From an uncultured Burkholderiales bacterium (GTDB lineage Bacteria; Pseudomonadota; Gammaproteobacteria; Burkholderiales; Burkholderiaceae): 41,571 bases of DNA. The position numbers and the translations under genes are program-made. This document shows, piece after piece, positions 1 to 10,890 of this stretch. Positions within the stretch are counted from its first letter, which is position 1; the number at the start of each line of letters is the position of its first letter. The DNA lies in the NCBI GenBank assembly GCA_946480465.1, contig CAMLJY010000055.1, positions 1 to 41,571 on the forward strand, given 5' to 3'. Under the pieces are notes generated by a model. That model was not told the DNA's origin. It did not search any database and saw only the letters and a program-made list of their open reading frames with translations.

Positions 1-1974
1 AACTCCGCCCGCGCCACGCGCGGCGGCGACATCGAGGAAACCGCGACCCGCACCAACCTGGAAGCCGCCGACGAGATCGCGCGCCAGATGCGGCTGCGCG
101 ACCTGGGCGGCCTGATCGTCGTCGACTTCATTGACATGGAGGAGTCGAAGAACCGCCGCGAGGTTGAGCAGCGCCTGCGCGACGCCATGCGCCAGGACCG
201 CGCCCGCGTGCAGTTCTCGTCCATCAGCAAGTTCGGCCTGCTGGAACTCAGCCGGCAGCGCCTGCGCCCGGCGCTGTCCGAGGGCAACCACATCACCTGC
301 CCGCGCTGCAACGGCACGGGCCACATCCGCGACACCGAATCCTCCGCGCTGCAGATCCTGCGCATCATCCAGGAGGAGTCGATGAAGGACAACACCGCCG
401 CCGTGCACGTGCAGGTGCCGGTGGAGGTGACCTCGTTCCTGCTGAACGAGAAGCGGACCGAGATCACCAAGATCGAGCTGAAGCAGCGCGTGAACGTGCT
501 GCTGGTGCCGAACAAGCACCTCGAAACGCCGAACTACAAGCTCGAGCGGCTGCGCCACGACGACCCGCGGCTGGAGACTCAGCCGCTCAGCTACACGATG
601 ATCGAGGAGCCGGACGACGAGGTGTCGTTCTCGCGCCGCGAAAAGGCGAAGCCGAAGCAACAGCCGGTGATCAAGGGCGTGCTGCCCGACCAGCCGGCGC
701 CGATCGCCCCGCCCAAGCCCGAGCCGGTGGTCGCGAAGGCCGAACCGGCTGCGGCGCCCCCAGCCGGCCCGGCACCGCTGACCGTGCCACCGCCCACCCC
801 CAGTTGGGCCAGCGCGGCCGCACCGGCGGAGACGGGCTTCTTCGCCAAGCTCAAGCGCTTCTTCGGCATCAGCTCGCCGCCGGTCCCGGTCGCCGAGCCC
901 ACGCCTGCACCGGTCGCCACCGTCGCCGCCGAGGCGCCGGCCGCCGAGAAGCGCGAAGGCCGTGACGGCCGCCGCGGCGATCGCCCGGGCCGCCACGAGC
1001 GCGGTGGTCGCGGTCGCGAGGAACGCGGAGGACGAGAAGGCCGGGAAGGCCGCGGTGGAGAACCGCGCGGCGGCCGCGAAGGCAAGGAAGGCCGCGAGGG
1101 GCGTGAGCACCGCGAAGGGCGCGAGCAGCGCGAGGCCCGAGGCGAGGAACGCGCACGCCGTGATGGCCGCGACAGCCGCCGCGGCGAACGCCCGGCCGAA
1201 GGCGCCGATACCACCCGCCGCGGTCCGCGCCCCGAGCGCGAGGGCATGCCGGCCGAGGTGAGCGACGAACTCGCGATGCCGCTGGCTCCGGTGGACGCTC
1301 AGGCGCCAGCGAGCGAAGGCCCCGAAGGCGAGCGCGACGAGCAGCGCCGCCGCCGCCGCCGCCGCGGCGGTCGTGGTGGCCGCGAAGAGACAGGGGTCGA
1401 AGCGAGCTCCGACAACACTGCCGAAGCCGCGACAGCCGATGCAGAGCCCCCGCTGGCCGACGCGATGGCAGCACAAGCGGAGGCCGACAGCACGGCCGAC
1501 GAGGCCCCGGCCGGTGAGAGCCGCCGCCGTGGCCGCGGCCGCGACCGCTATCGGCGAGACCGCCGTGAGGACGGCGCGCCAGCCGATGGCACGTTTGCGC
1601 CGCCGGCCGAAGGCGGCGAGGAACTGCCGCTGGCCGAGCCCGCGCAGACGGCCGACGCTGTCGCGCTGCCGCTGGTGACGGACACCGAAGTCGCGCCGCC
1701 GGCACCACGGGTGGTCGAGCCCTTCGTGCTGCCGGTCGACGAGCTGCAACGCCTGGCCGAGTCCTCCGGCCTGCAGTGGGTCAACTCGGATCCCGACCGC
1801 ATCCGCGCCGCCCAGGAGGCGATCGCGGCCGAGCCCGCCCCGGTGCACGTGCCGCGCGAGCGCAAGGCGCTGGTGCTGGTCGACGAGGGACCGCTGGTGC
1901 TCGTCGAAACGCGCAAGGACCTCTCGCAGATGAAGCTGCCCTTCGAGAGCGGCAACGTGGCGACGACCACCTGA
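1..1974 (+). CDS. rne: Ribonuclease E, C-terminal part (5' end outside window)
   Basis: The reading frame is open from base 1, so the start lies upstream. RNase E is the endonuclease that starts mRNA decay and processes rRNA and tRNA; its tail scaffolds the degradosome. The first visible residues match the DNase I-like subdomain ([11 protein letters not shown] near bases 106-138, including a Mg-binding Asp). The Zn-link CPRCNGTG follows at bases 298-321, then the small domain. After about base 600 the protein becomes low-complexity: a Pro/Ala-rich linker, a Gly/Arg/Glu-rich stretch (about 940-1250) with many REGR-type repeats, a run of about seven Arg encoded by (CGC)n near 1345-1365, and a second Arg-rich patch near 1520-1570. 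Such tails in the family bind RNA and partner proteins. The frame ends at 1974 and a strong hairpin follows. The identification is secure; the partners of the tail cannot be read from the sequence. Confidence 0.97.
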   Translation, partial: NSARATRGGDIEETATRTNLEAADEIARQMRLRDLGGLIVVDFIDMEESKNRREVEQRLRDAMRQDRARVQFSSISKFGLLELSRQRLRPALSEGNHITCPRCNGTGHIRDTESSALQILRIIQEESMKDNTAAVHVQVPVEVTSFLLNEKRTEITKIELKQRVNVLLVPNKHLETPNYKLERLRHDDPRLETQPLSYTMIEEPDDEVSFSRREKAKPKQQPVIKGVLPDQPAPIAPPKPEPVVAKAEPAAAPPAGPAPLTVPPPTPSWASAAAPAETGFFAKLKRFFGISSPPVPVAEPTPAPVATVAAEAPAAEKREGRDGRRGDRPGRHERGGRGREERGGREGREGRGGEPRGGREGKEGREGREHREGREQREARGEERARRDGRDSRRGERPAEGADTTRRGPRPEREGMPAEVSDELAMPLAPVDAQAPASEGPEGERDEQRRRRRRRGGRGGREETGVEASSDNTAEAATADAEPPLADAMAAQAEADSTADEAPAGESRRRGRGRDRYRRDRREDGAPADGTFAPPAEGGEELPLAEPAQTADAVALPLVTDTEVAPPAPRVVEPFVLPVDELQRLAESSGLQWVNSDPDRIRAAQEAIAAEPAPVHVPRERKALVLVDEGPLVLVETRKDLSQMKLPFESGNVATTT

Positions 1975-1983
1975 GAGGCGCAT

Positions 1984-2010
1984 GAGCCCCCCGCGGCAAG
2001 CGGGGGGCTC
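1984..2010 (+). terminator. Strong hairpin after rne, likely terminator
   Basis: A perfect 11-bp inverted repeat (GAGCCCCCCGC at 1984-1994, GCGGGGGGCTC at 2000-2010) has a 5-nt loop and starts 9 bases after the rne stop. No T-run follows, so it is a GC-rich hairpin rather than a textbook intrinsic terminator. Its position supports 3'-end formation or stabilisation of rne mRNA. Confidence 0.6.
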
Positions 2011-2206
2011 GCCCACCCGGCACCGGATTGGCCCGGGCGGGATCAGGTGGCGCCGACCGTGGCGGGCCAAGCTGGTCGCCGCGGGTAGCGCAGCATGTGC
2101 CCAAACGGCGCACCCGGCGGGCCCACCGGAACGCGTCCTTGATGGGCGCGCGGGACGCCACCGAAGCTCCCGGCCGCGGCACCGTTGCCGCGTCCAGGAA
2201 GCCTCG

Positions 2207-2746
2207 ATGAGCATCCCCGCCCCGCGCCCGCTGCCCCTCCTCGTGACCGCCGCCATGCTTGGCGCCGGCCTGCTCTCCGCCTGCTACGTGGTGCCGATCG
2301 ATCCCCGTACGGGACGGGCGCTGCCCGTCAGCGACGGCCAGGGCGGTGCCGTCGTATCCCCGGCGATCGTGCCGCGGCCGGCGCCATCACAGCTGCAGGC
2401 CCGCCTCTACCCGCTGAACGAGCCGGCCAATGCCGGCGGCCTGCTGGTGGCCCAGGTCGTCGACAACCACACCGGCCGCGGCAGCATTTCGCTGCCGTAC
2501 CGCGGCACGCTGCTGCAGGGCGAATCGACCAGCGTGGGCAGTGGCTACACCGCCTTCGGCCGCATCCACCGCGAGGTGCTGGGTCACTGGACCGCTCCTT
2601 CCTCGGGTCGCCGCGGCATCGCGAACGCCTACGGCGCCAGCGGTGTCAATGCGCAGTGCGAATACATCCTCACCGGTCCCGCGCTCGGCACCGGCGCCTG
2701 CCTGTTCTCGGACGGCGTGAAGTACCAGATGCACTTCGGCCAGTAA
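2207..2746 (+). CDS. Conserved hypothetical lipoprotein, 179 aa
   Basis: The protein begins with a lipoprotein signal peptide: a hydrophobic stretch at residues 9-23 and the lipobox LSAC, with the modified Cys at residue 26. The mature part has no membrane segment. It holds a Pro-rich linker (about 40-65) and a Gly-rich C-terminal region with two more Cys (about 148 and 164) ending in a YQMHFGQ-like sequence. I do not recognise a named family; similar secreted proteins of unknown function occur in Burkholderiales, from memory. ATG 2207 was chosen over upstream in-frame codons because the signal peptide starts there. The gene stands alone on the plus strand, 230 bp after rne, and is convergent with nagZ (38 bp apart). 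The 1975-2206 gap shows only the rne hairpin. Confidence 0.75.
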   Translation: MSIPAPRPLPLLVTAAMLGAGLLSACYVVPIDPRTGRALPVSDGQGGAVVSPAIVPRPAPSQLQARLYPLNEPANAGGLLVAQVVDNHTGRGSISLPYRGTLLQGESTSVGSGYTAFGRIHREVLGHWTAPSSGRRGIANAYGASGVNAQCEYILTGPALGTGACLFSDGVKYQMHFGQ

Positions 2747-2784
2747 CGCCCGAGCTGCGCGGCCACGCCGGCCGTGCGCCAGGC

Positions 2785-3843
2785 TCACGGCAGGCGGTCC
2801 AGGGCGTGCCGGTAGGCCGGCAGGTGCATCAACTCATCCCAGGCCAGCGGCGGTGACAGCGGCAGCAGATCGAGGCGGCGCGCCTCACTTTGCGGATCAG
2901 GCTGCCAGGCGCCGCGCTCGGCGGCCTCGAGCAAGCCGTCCAGCAAGGCATCCACCGGCGCACCACCGTCGAGCGACTGATTGCACAGGAGCAGCATGTC
3001 GCAGCCGGCGTTCAGCGCGGCCAGCGCGCCGTCGAGCACGCTGCCGGCGGCACGCGCCCCGGCCATGCTGAGGTCGTCGCTGATGATCGCGCCCTGGAAA
3101 CCGAGCTGGCCGCGCAGGATGTCGCGCAGCCAGCGCGAAGAAAAGCCCGCCGGCCAGCTGTCAACCTTCGGGAACACGATGTGCGCCGGCATCACGCTCG
3201 TGAGGCTGGTCGACAGCCAGTCGTAGGGCCGGGCATCCTCGGCCAGGATGGCCTTCAGCGAGCGCTTGTCGACTGGCAGCGCAACATGGCTGTCCGCGGT
3301 CGCATAGCCGTGTGCCGGAAAGTGCTTGCCGCAGTTGGCCATGCCGGCCTGCAGCAGGCCGTGCATCAGGCTCTTGGCCAGCAGCGCGACGACGCGTGCG
3401 TCACGGTGGAACGCGCGGTCGCCGATCACCTCGCTGCGGCCGTGGTCCAGGTCGACGACGGGCGTGTAGCTCATGTCGACCCCGCAGGCCCGCAACTCCG
3501 AACCCAGCACGAAGCCGGCGGCGGTGGCGGCGTCGGTCGCGCGCATGGCATCGCGCATCCACAGTTCGCCAAGCACGCGCATCGGGGGCAGATGGGTGAA
3601 GCCATCGCGGCGGAAGCGCTGCACGCGGCCGCCTTCATGGTCCACCGTGACCAGCAGGTCCGGGCGGATGGCCTTCACCTCGGCGACGACCGCCGTCAGC
3701 TGGGCCCGGTCCTGGAAATTGCGACTGAAGAAGATCAGCCCGCCAGTCAGGGGGTGGGCCAGGCGGCGGCGGTCGTTGTCATCGAGCTCGGTACCGGCGA
3801 TGTCGATCACCACCGGGGCGTGGCCGCTCATTTCAGTTGTCAT
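2785..3843 (-). CDS. nagZ: Beta-N-acetylhexosaminidase NagZ
   Basis: Cytoplasmic glycoside hydrolase family 3 enzyme (352 aa) that removes GlcNAc from anhydro-muropeptides during peptidoglycan recycling. Visible family signatures are the substrate loop [11 protein letters not shown] (68-78), the KHFPxHG...DSH motif (173-186, with the general acid/base His in DSH), and SDDLSM (255-260) carrying the nucleophile Asp. One small deviation is KHFPAHG, where the family usually has KHFPGHG. The length is typical for single-domain Gram-negative NagZ. The start ATG (3843) overlaps the acpS stop as ATGA. It is the last gene of the lepA operon. Confidence 0.96.
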   Translation of the reverse strand: MTTEMSGHAPVVIDIAGTELDDNDRRRLAHPLTGGLIFFSRNFQDRAQLTAVVAEVKAIRPDLLVTVDHEGGRVQRFRRDGFTHLPPMRVLGELWMRDAMRATDAATAAGFVLGSELRACGVDMSYTPVVDLDHGRSEVIGDRAFHRDARVVALLAKSLMHGLLQAGMANCGKHFPAHGYATADSHVALPVDKRSLKAILAEDARPYDWLSTSLTSVMPAHIVFPKVDSWPAGFSSRWLRDILRGQLGFQGAIISDDLSMAGARAAGSVLDGALAALNAGCDMLLLCNQSLDGGAPVDALLDGLLEAAERGAWQPDPQSEARRLDLLPLSPPLAWDELMHLPAYRHALDRLP

Positions 3844-4241
3844 GGAAGGGCTTGTCTTTCCACCACCACGAAGGAGGCGGCGTAGTCGGTTTCATCGGTC
3901 ACGGTCACGTGGGCGCAGAGGCCGCGCTCCGCGAACCATTCGGCCAGCGCGCCGTTGAGGCGGATCACCGGCTGACCGCTGGGCAGGTTCAGGATCTCGC
4001 AGGCGCGCCAGGTCATCGGCATGTGGATGCCGAGGCCAATGGCCTTGGAGAAAGCCTCCTTGGCCGAGAAGCGCGTCGCCAGGTAGGCCACGCCGCGCGC
4101 CTCGACGCGTGCGCGCCGGGCGCGGTAGACCTCGATCTCGCGCTCGCCCAGCACTTTCTCGGCGAAGCGGTCACCGCGGCGCTCCAGCGTCGCGCGCAAG
4201 CGGCGTATGTCGCAGATGTCGGTGCCGATGCCGTAGATCAT
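3840..4241 (-). CDS. acpS: Holo-[acyl-carrier-protein] synthase
   Basis: AcpS transfers 4'-phosphopantetheine from CoA to the active-site Ser of ACP. The 133-aa protein shows both Mg-binding motifs of the family: GTDICD (Asp8) and [11 protein letters not shown] (Glu62). The start at 4241 (MIYGIGTD) was chosen because it gives the family N-terminus and its ATG overlaps the pdxJ stop as ATGA; longer upstream extensions have no family support. Its stop overlaps the nagZ start. Its substrate ACP is encoded in the same window (acpP, 16746-16985). Confidence 0.96.
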   Translation of the reverse strand: MIYGIGTDICDIRRLRATLERRGDRFAEKVLGEREIEVYRARRARVEARGVAYLATRFSAKEAFSKAIGLGIHMPMTWRACEILNLPSGQPVIRLNGALAEWFAERGLCAHVTVTDETDYAASFVVVERQALP

Positions 4242-5044
4242 CGGCCTGGTCTTGCCGCGACCGGCGCGAAGGCAGCCTGGATGCAACGCTGGTAATCGCG
4301 CACGGTCTCGGCGATGCCGAGCTCCAGCGCATCGGCGATGAGCGCGTGGCCGATCGACACCTCCAGCACGCCCGGCACGCCGCGCAGGAAGTCGGTGAGG
4401 TTCGCGCGGTTCAGGTCGTGGCCGGCGTTGATCTCGAGGCCGGCAGCGATCGCCGCGCCCGCCGCCGCTGCAAAGCGGCTCAGCACCTCGGCTTGCGCGG
4501 GCGTGCCGTGCGCGCTGGCATAGGTCTCGGTGTAAAGCTCGACGCGTTCGGCACCGGTGGCGCGTGCCCCGGCCATGGCTTGCGGCACCGGGTCCATGAA
4601 AAGGCTGACGCGCACGCCCAGGGCCTGCGCTTCGGCCACCAGCGGCTTCAGGCGTTCGAGGTCGCCGGGGAAGCTCCAGCCATGGTCAGAGGTGAACTGG
4701 CCTTCCGCATCGGGCACGAAGGTGCACTGGTGCGGCCGCACCGCCCGCACGAAGTCCATCAGGTTCTGGAACGGGTTGCCCTCGATGTTGTACTCGGCCT
4801 GCGGCCACTGCTTCATCAGGGCCGCGATGTCGTGCACGTCGTGGGCGCGGATGTGGCGCTCGTCAGGGCGCGGGTGCACCGTGATGCCCTGCGCCCCCGC
4901 CTCGAGCGCGCGGCGCGACAGGCCGACGACGTCGGGAATGCCGAGGTGCCTCGTGTTGCGCAGCAGCGCGATCTTGTTGACGTTGACCGACAGCGCGGTG
5001 CGCTGCGTCCGGCCATGCGCTTCCGGAGCGACGAGTGGGTTCAT
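4238..5044 (-). CDS. pdxJ: Pyridoxine 5'-phosphate synthase PdxJ
   Basis: PdxJ condenses 1-deoxyxylulose 5-phosphate with 3-amino-2-oxopropyl phosphate to pyridoxine 5'-phosphate, in the DXP-dependent vitamin B6 route. The TIM barrel (268 aa) has the conserved segments [40 protein letters not shown] and SIGHALI. The first motif is unusual: the E. coli-type enzyme reads VNIDHxATLRN there, so the Asp-His pair is Asn-Lys here. I recognise this as the variant also found in Bacteroidetes and some comamonad-type bacteria. The start ATG overlaps the recO stop (ATGA), and the stop overlaps acpS. The function is well supported; the variant is discussed in the findings. Confidence 0.94.
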   Translation of the reverse strand: MNPLVAPEAHGRTQRTALSVNVNKIALLRNTRHLGIPDVVGLSRRALEAGAQGITVHPRPDERHIRAHDVHDIAALMKQWPQAEYNIEGNPFQNLMDFVRAVRPHQCTFVPDAEGQFTSDHGWSFPGDLERLKPLVAEAQALGVRVSLFMDPVPQAMAGARATGAERVELYTETYASAHGTPAQAEVLSRFAAAAGAAIAAGLEINAGHDLNRANLTDFLRGVPGVLEVSIGHALIADALELGIAETVRDYQRCIQAAFAPVAARPGR

Positions 5045-5814
5045 CGGGGGCCTTGGACAGAGGCGTTGTCGAGCAGCCGGCGCACGTCGCGCATCGCGGA
5101 ACGGGTGCGCAGCTGCGGCGAGCCGAGATGATAGTGAAGCAGCGCCCGCAACTGCGGCTTCAGCGCCGCAAGTGCCGGCACGCTGGCCACGCGCAGCGCC
5201 TGCAGGTCGTTGCCATCAAGCGCGGCCTGCAGCGCATGGCAGTCGGCAGCAGCCAAGGACGGCTCGTCGCGGCCCGCACCGCCGAGCCCTGCTTCGGGAC
5301 GCAGCACGTAGCGCTGCTCAGGCCGCACCGGCTCCTGCGTCGCGGTGTCGCGGTCCAGCTCGGGCAGCACCCCGGTTTCGCGCAACAGCATCAGCTCGAA
5401 GGCGCGCAGGGCCGCCTCTTCATCGCCACGCGCCATGGCCTGCAAGGTGCCGGCGTAGGCATCGAACAGCAGCGGGTGCGGATCGTGCCGCGCCAGCAGC
5501 TTCATCAACAGCTCGTTGAGGTAGAAGCCCGCGAAGAGCTGCGCCGCCGGCAGCACGGAGCCGGCCCCAGCGTACTCGGCACTTCGCAAGGTCAGGACGT
5601 CGCTGCCTTCCTCGGCCCGCGGCCGGCCCAAACCGACCGCGAGGCGCTGAAACGGAAGGAGCACCGCACGCATCTGCGAATACGGTCGCTTCGCGCCCTT
5701 AGCCACCACCGCGACGCGCCCCTGCTCGCGCGTGAAGAGGTCGAGGACCAGGCTGGTCTCGCTCCAGTCCCACTGGTGCAGCACGAAGCCCGGCTGGGTC
5801 GTCGTTCGACTCAT
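5041..5814 (-). CDS. recO: DNA repair protein RecO
   Basis: RecO works with RecF and RecR to load RecA onto SSB-coated single-stranded DNA. The 257-aa protein has the N-terminal OB-fold region (about 1-85, with the characteristic early segments FVLHQWDWSETSLVLDLF and AKGAKRP) followed by the helical C-terminal domain. The zinc-finger Cys residues of some RecO families are absent, as in many proteobacteria. The gene lies 33 bp after era and overlaps pdxJ, in the order era-recO-pdxJ-acpS common in proteobacteria. Confidence 0.93.
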   Translation of the reverse strand: MSRTTTQPGFVLHQWDWSETSLVLDLFTREQGRVAVVAKGAKRPYSQMRAVLLPFQRLAVGLGRPRAEEGSDVLTLRSAEYAGAGSVLPAAQLFAGFYLNELLMKLLARHDPHPLLFDAYAGTLQAMARGDEEAALRAFELMLLRETGVLPELDRDTATQEPVRPEQRYVLRPEAGLGGAGRDEPSLAAADCHALQAALDGNDLQALRVASVPALAALKPQLRALLHYHLGSPQLRTRSAMRDVRRLLDNASVQGPR

Positions 5815-5847
5815 GCCCCCGGGGCGGCTGTGCGGCGCCTGCGTCCT

Positions 5848-6753
5848 TCATTCATAGCCGTAGGACCGCAGGTGCTCTTCGCTGTCGGCCCAGCCCGAGC
5901 GCACCTTCACCCACAGCTCGAGGAAGACCTTGGCCTCCATCAGGCGCTCCAGGTCCTGGCGCGCCTCGGAACCGATGCGCTTCAGGCGTTCACCGCCATC
6001 GCCGATCACCATGCCCTTGTGCGCATCGCGTTCGACGATGATGGTCGCGGCAATGCGGCGCAGCTCACCTTCTTCCTCGAACTTGTCGATCACGACCGTG
6101 GCGCTGTAGGGCAGCTCGTCGCCGGTCAGGCGGAACAGCTTCTCGCGGATGAGTTCGGAGGCCAGGAAGCGCTCGCTGCGATCGGTCAGCGCATCCGCGT
6201 CGTACATCCACGGCTGCTCAGGCAGGTAGGGCGCGACGATGCCGAGCAGGCGCTCCACGTCACTGTTCTGGCGCGCGCTCATCGGCACGAACTCGGCGAA
6301 GGGGTGGCGGTCCTGCATGCTCTTGAGCCACGGCAGCATGTCGTTGCGGCGCTGCACCGCATCGAGCTTGTTCGCCACCAGAATCGCCGGTTTGTCCGGC
6401 GGCAGCAGGCCCAGCACTTTGGCGTCGTCGAGGTTGAAGCGCCCAGCCTCGACCAAGAAGAGCACGACGTCCACGTCCGCCAGCACGCCCTGCACGGTGC
6501 GGTTCAGGCTTCGGTTCAGCGCCGTGCTGTGGCGCGTCTGGAAGCCGGGCGTGTCGACGAAGACGAACTGCGCCTCGCCCACTGTGCGCACGCCGGTGAT
6601 GCGGTGGCGCGTGGTCTGTGCCTTGCGCGAGGTGATGCTGATCTTCTGGCCGACCAGGGCGTTCATCAGCGTCGACTTGCCGACGTTCGGGCGGCCGACG
6701 ATCGCGACCAGTCCGCACCGCTGGGGGCGCGTTTCGTCGCTGGGGGTGTCCAT
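5848..6753 (-). CDS. era: GTPase Era
   Basis: Essential GTPase that binds 16S rRNA and helps 30S subunit maturation. The GTPase motifs are clear: G1 GRPNVGKST (about 20-28), G2 TTRHRITG, G3 DTPGF and G4 NKLD. A C-terminal KH domain carries the GxxG loop ([12 protein letters not shown]). The start at 6753 (MDTPSDE) was preferred because AAGGA lies 6 nt upstream. An in-frame ATG at 6774 overlaps the rnc stop (TGATG) but has no Shine-Dalgarno, so it remains possible. With this start the protein is 301 aa, normal for Era. Confidence 0.96.
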   Translation of the reverse strand: MDTPSDETRPQRCGLVAIVGRPNVGKSTLMNALVGQKISITSRKAQTTRHRITGVRTVGEAQFVFVDTPGFQTRHSTALNRSLNRTVQGVLADVDVVLFLVEAGRFNLDDAKVLGLLPPDKPAILVANKLDAVQRRNDMLPWLKSMQDRHPFAEFVPMSARQNSDVERLLGIVAPYLPEQPWMYDADALTDRSERFLASELIREKLFRLTGDELPYSATVVIDKFEEEGELRRIAATIIVERDAHKGMVIGDGGERLKRIGSEARQDLERLMEAKVFLELWVKVRSGWADSEEHLRSYGYE

Positions 6754-6773
6754 CGTGTGTCCTTGTCCGGGCA

Positions 6774-7481
6774 TCAGGAGCGCAGCGGCCCGCCCGGCTT
6801 GTCGCTGGCCTTCAAGCGGTTCAGCAGGCGGCGCGCGGCCTCCTGTTCTGCGGCGCGCCGCGAGCGGCCCTCGCCCATCTCGGCGATGCCCAGCGCAGCC
6901 GCAGCGCATTCGACTTCGAAGGTCTGCGCATGGGCCTGGCCGCGTGTCGCGACAATTCGGTAGCCAGGCACCGGAAGGCGCCGCGCCTGCAACCATTCCT
7001 GCAGTTCGGTCTTCGCGTCCTTGCTCCAGCTGTCCGCGTCGGTGCTGGCGATCAGCTCGCCGAACAGCTGCCGCACGAGCTGCAGCGCGGGCTCGAAGCC
7101 GCCGTCCAGGTAGATCGCACCGACCAGCGCCTCCACCGCATCGGCGAGGATCGATGGGCGCTGCGCGCCACCGCCGCGCGCCTCGCCTTCGGACAGGCGC
7201 AACACGTCCGGCAGGTTCAGGCCGATCGCCGCGCGATGCAGGCTGTCCTCGCGCACCAGGTGCGCCCGCACCCGCGTCAGGTCTCCTTCGTCGGAGCCGG
7301 CGAAGCGCTCGAACAGCAGGCTGGAGACGGCGAGGTTCAGCACCGCGTCGCCGAGGAATTCCAGGCGCTCGTTGTGGTCCGTGCCGAAGCTGCGGTGCGT
7401 CAGCGCGCGCAGCAGCAGGCGCGGCTCGGCGAAGCGGTGGCCGAGGCGCGCCTGAAGTGCGTCGAGCCGTGAATCCATCAT
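6774..7481 (-). CDS. rnc: Ribonuclease III
   Basis: Double-strand-specific endonuclease that processes rRNA precursors and some mRNAs. The 235-aa protein has the RNase III signature [11 protein letters not shown] (38-48, metal-binding Glu41 and Asp45) and the second acidic site [15 protein letters not shown] (Asp115, Glu118). A C-terminal dsRNA-binding domain spans about 155-225 (DAKTELQEW, ending in the [13 protein letters not shown] helix). It lies between the DUF4845 gene and era, the usual rnc-era pairing. A second Met follows the first, so the start could be 7478. Confidence 0.97.
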   Translation of the reverse strand: MMDSRLDALQARLGHRFAEPRLLLRALTHRSFGTDHNERLEFLGDAVLNLAVSSLLFERFAGSDEGDLTRVRAHLVREDSLHRAAIGLNLPDVLRLSEGEARGGGAQRPSILADAVEALVGAIYLDGGFEPALQLVRQLFGELIASTDADSWSKDAKTELQEWLQARRLPVPGYRIVATRGQAHAQTFEVECAAAALGIAEMGEGRSRRAAEQEAARRLLNRLKASDKPGGPLRS

Positions 7482-7503
7482 CGTTGCGCCAAACCGGCCG
7501 CCC

Positions 7504-7896
7504 TCACTTCGACTGGCCCTCGTACTTCACCAGGAGGTACACGGGCTTGATCAGCTCGATCTCCTTTTCGTAGGCAAAGCGGATCACGACCTTGTCGTTC
7601 TCCTTCGTGATCTCGAGATCCTTCCCGCTGATCGACTCGATCGCGTACTCGATCTCCTTCTGCTTGTCGAATGCGTTTCGGATGCCCGCGACGGTCGGCG
7701 CCGGGCTGGCGGCGATGTTGTCGATCGCCTTCTGGATCGCCTGGAACTCGAGCAGTGTCGGCACGGCGCGCACCAGAACGTAGCCGACGAAGCCGACCAC
7801 CACGGCCCACGCCAGCATACCGATCAGCGTGATGCCGCGCTGGCCGCTCCGCGTGAAAGACGGCCGAGGGGCGCGGAAGGGGCGCAGTCGGATCAT
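7504..7896 (-). CDS. DUF4845-family small membrane protein, 130 aa
   Basis: Small protein always found, to my knowledge, between lepB and rnc in many beta- and gammaproteobacteria; its function is unknown. An N-terminal basic segment is followed by QRGITLIGMLAWAVVVGFVGYV (about 20-41), a single membrane helix that resembles a type IV prepilin N-terminus (Gly before a hydrophobic ITLIG), although the pilin Glu at +5 is Gly here. The rest (about 45-130) is a soluble Lys/Glu-rich domain, probably periplasmic. The start MIRLRP (7896) was chosen; upstream in-frame codons would run into lepB. It lies 28 bp after lepB. Confidence 0.85.
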   Translation of the reverse strand: MIRLRPFRAPRPSFTRSGQRGITLIGMLAWAVVVGFVGYVLVRAVPTLLEFQAIQKAIDNIAASPAPTVAGIRNAFDKQKEIEYAIESISGKDLEITKENDKVVIRFAYEKEIELIKPVYLLVKYEGQSK

Positions 7897-7924
7897 GGTG
7901 TCGGGTTCGTGGGCCGCACGCGGC

Positions 7925-8887
7925 TCACTGGAAGCTGCCAATGCGGCGTAGGTTACCGAAATTCATCCAGACCAAGAATGCCCGGCCGACGATGTTTTCA
8001 TCCGGCACGAAGCCCCAGAAGCGCGAGTCCTGCGAGCGGTCCCGGTTGTCGCCCAACACGAAGTAGTGGCCGGCCGGCACCTTGCACACCACGCCCTCGG
8101 CGCTGTAGCGGCAGTGGTCGGCCATCGGGAAGGTCTTGGGATCGGGACCGTAGTGCGGTGTCGCCTTGGGGTTCACGAGGATGCCGTGGTCCACCTTGCC
8201 GAGGTGCTCGCTGAAGTGCGGGGCGTAGCTCAGGCTGTCTTCGTCGTAGTAGTCGCCCAGCGACTGCGCCGGCACCGGCTTGCCGTTGATCGAGAGCTGC
8301 TGGTTGACGTAGGCCACCTCATCGCCCGGCACGCCGACCACCCGCTTGATGTAGTCGATGCGGGTATCGACCGGGTAGCGGAAGACGATGACGTCGCCGC
8401 GCTGAGGATCGTTGTTGGCGATCAGTTTGGTGTTGAAGACCGGCAGGCGCACGCCGTAATGGAACTTGTTGACGAGGATCAGGTCGCCGACGAGCAGCGT
8501 CGGGACCATCGAGCCGGAAGGGATCTTGAACGGCTCGAAGAGGAACGAACGCAGCAGGAAGACGACGAGGATCACCGGAAAGAGTCCTGCGGTCCAGTCG
8601 AGCCACCAGGGCTGGCGCAGGTGGGGCTCCATCACCTTTTCGCGCGCCGCGACATCCAGCTCGCCCCCGCGCCAGCGCTGTTCCTTCTCCCAGTTGTCGG
8701 CAGCCTTCAATGCCGCCTTCTCGCGAACGCGGGTGAAGTGGAAGCGCTCCGCCAACCAGTAGGCCAGCGTCAGCACCGTCATCAGCATCAGCAGCAACGA
8801 GAAGTTGCCGATCCAGTAGCCGGCGTACCAGCCGCCGAGGTAGACCGCGAGCGCGCCGAACAGCGCGACGGTGAGTGCACTCATCAT
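7925..8887 (-). CDS. lepB: Signal peptidase I
   Basis: Inner-membrane serine protease that cleaves signal peptides of exported proteins. The 320-aa protein has N-terminal hydrophobic segments (about 3-47) and a second one at about 99-118, leading straight into the catalytic motif PSGSMVPTL (nucleophile Ser126). The general base is Lys181 in YIKRVVGVPGDEV. The conserved GDNRDRSQDSRFWGFVP box lies near the C-terminus. This layout matches the Gram-negative LepB. It is 15 bp downstream of lepA, the classical lepA-lepB pair. Confidence 0.97.
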   Translation of the reverse strand: MMSALTVALFGALAVYLGGWYAGYWIGNFSLLLMLMTVLTLAYWLAERFHFTRVREKAALKAADNWEKEQRWRGGELDVAAREKVMEPHLRQPWWLDWTAGLFPVILVVFLLRSFLFEPFKIPSGSMVPTLLVGDLILVNKFHYGVRLPVFNTKLIANNDPQRGDVIVFRYPVDTRIDYIKRVVGVPGDEVAYVNQQLSINGKPVPAQSLGDYYDEDSLSYAPHFSEHLGKVDHGILVNPKATPHYGPDPKTFPMADHCRYSAEGVVCKVPAGHYFVLGDNRDRSQDSRFWGFVPDENIVGRAFLVWMNFGNLRRIGSFQ

Positions 8888-8902
8888 CGGGGGGAGGTCT
8901 CC

Positions 8903-10711
<1,809 letters not shown>

Positions 10712-10771
10712 GCAGTGTGCTGATCATCAGTTCGCGCGTGGGTCGAACGCGGTGCGGTTCGGCGAGAACTG

Positions 10772-10789
10772 GCATCACGCGCGTGATGC
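10772..10789. promoter_or_regulatory. 18-bp perfect palindrome upstream of lepA
   Basis: GCATCACGC/GCGTGATGC is a perfect, loop-free palindrome lying 61 bp before the lepA ATG and between that start and the terminator at 10820-10854. A palindrome without a loop is typical of a dimeric repressor or activator site. No cognate regulator is identifiable in the window. Confidence 0.4.
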
Positions 10790-10819
10790 GGCGGGCGGAA
10801 CGGCCCGTGAGCTGAAGCT

Positions 10820-10854
10820 AAAAAAAAGGCACGTCCAAAGAGGAGACGCGCCTT
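10820..10854 (-). terminator. Rho-independent terminator upstream of lepA
   Basis: Read on the minus strand, a 10-bp stem (AAGGCGCGTC pairing with GACGTGCCTT, one G-U pair) closes a 9-nt loop TCCTCTTTG. The 3' arm runs straight into an eight-T tract (10827-10820). This is the best intrinsic terminator in the window. It faces lepA and sits about 108 bp before its start. Confidence 0.85.
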
Positions 10855-10885
10855 CCAACAAAACGTATGGCAACTGCTTGTTGGG
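10820..10885 (-). ncRNA. Candidate small RNA or lepA leader/attenuator, about 66 nt
   Basis: A minus-strand -10 box TACAAT (10896-10891) would start transcription at about 10885-10884. There a first hairpin begins at once: CCAACAA (10884-10878) pairs perfectly with TTGTTGG (10861-10855) around a 16-nt loop. The terminator hairpin follows with no gap (10854-10826), then the T-tract. The terminator loop contains UCCUC, complementary to a Shine-Dalgarno sequence. Promoter, two abutting hairpins and terminator fit a free small RNA; because lepA follows in the same direction, a leader that attenuates lepA is equally possible. I do not recognise an Rfam family. Confidence 0.5.
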
Positions 10886-10890
10886 CCTTC

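Noticed and set aside
1340..1380. CRISPR or tandem-repeat locus at the CGC triplets
   Set aside because: Repeats are in frame with rne and code for arginine; there are no spacers.
591..1708. Arg/Pro-rich frames opposite rne
   Set aside because: Shadow frames created by the repetitive GC-rich RNase E tail.
5035..6963. 642-codon open frame on the plus strand
   Set aside because: Antisense to recO and era; no recognisable motif.
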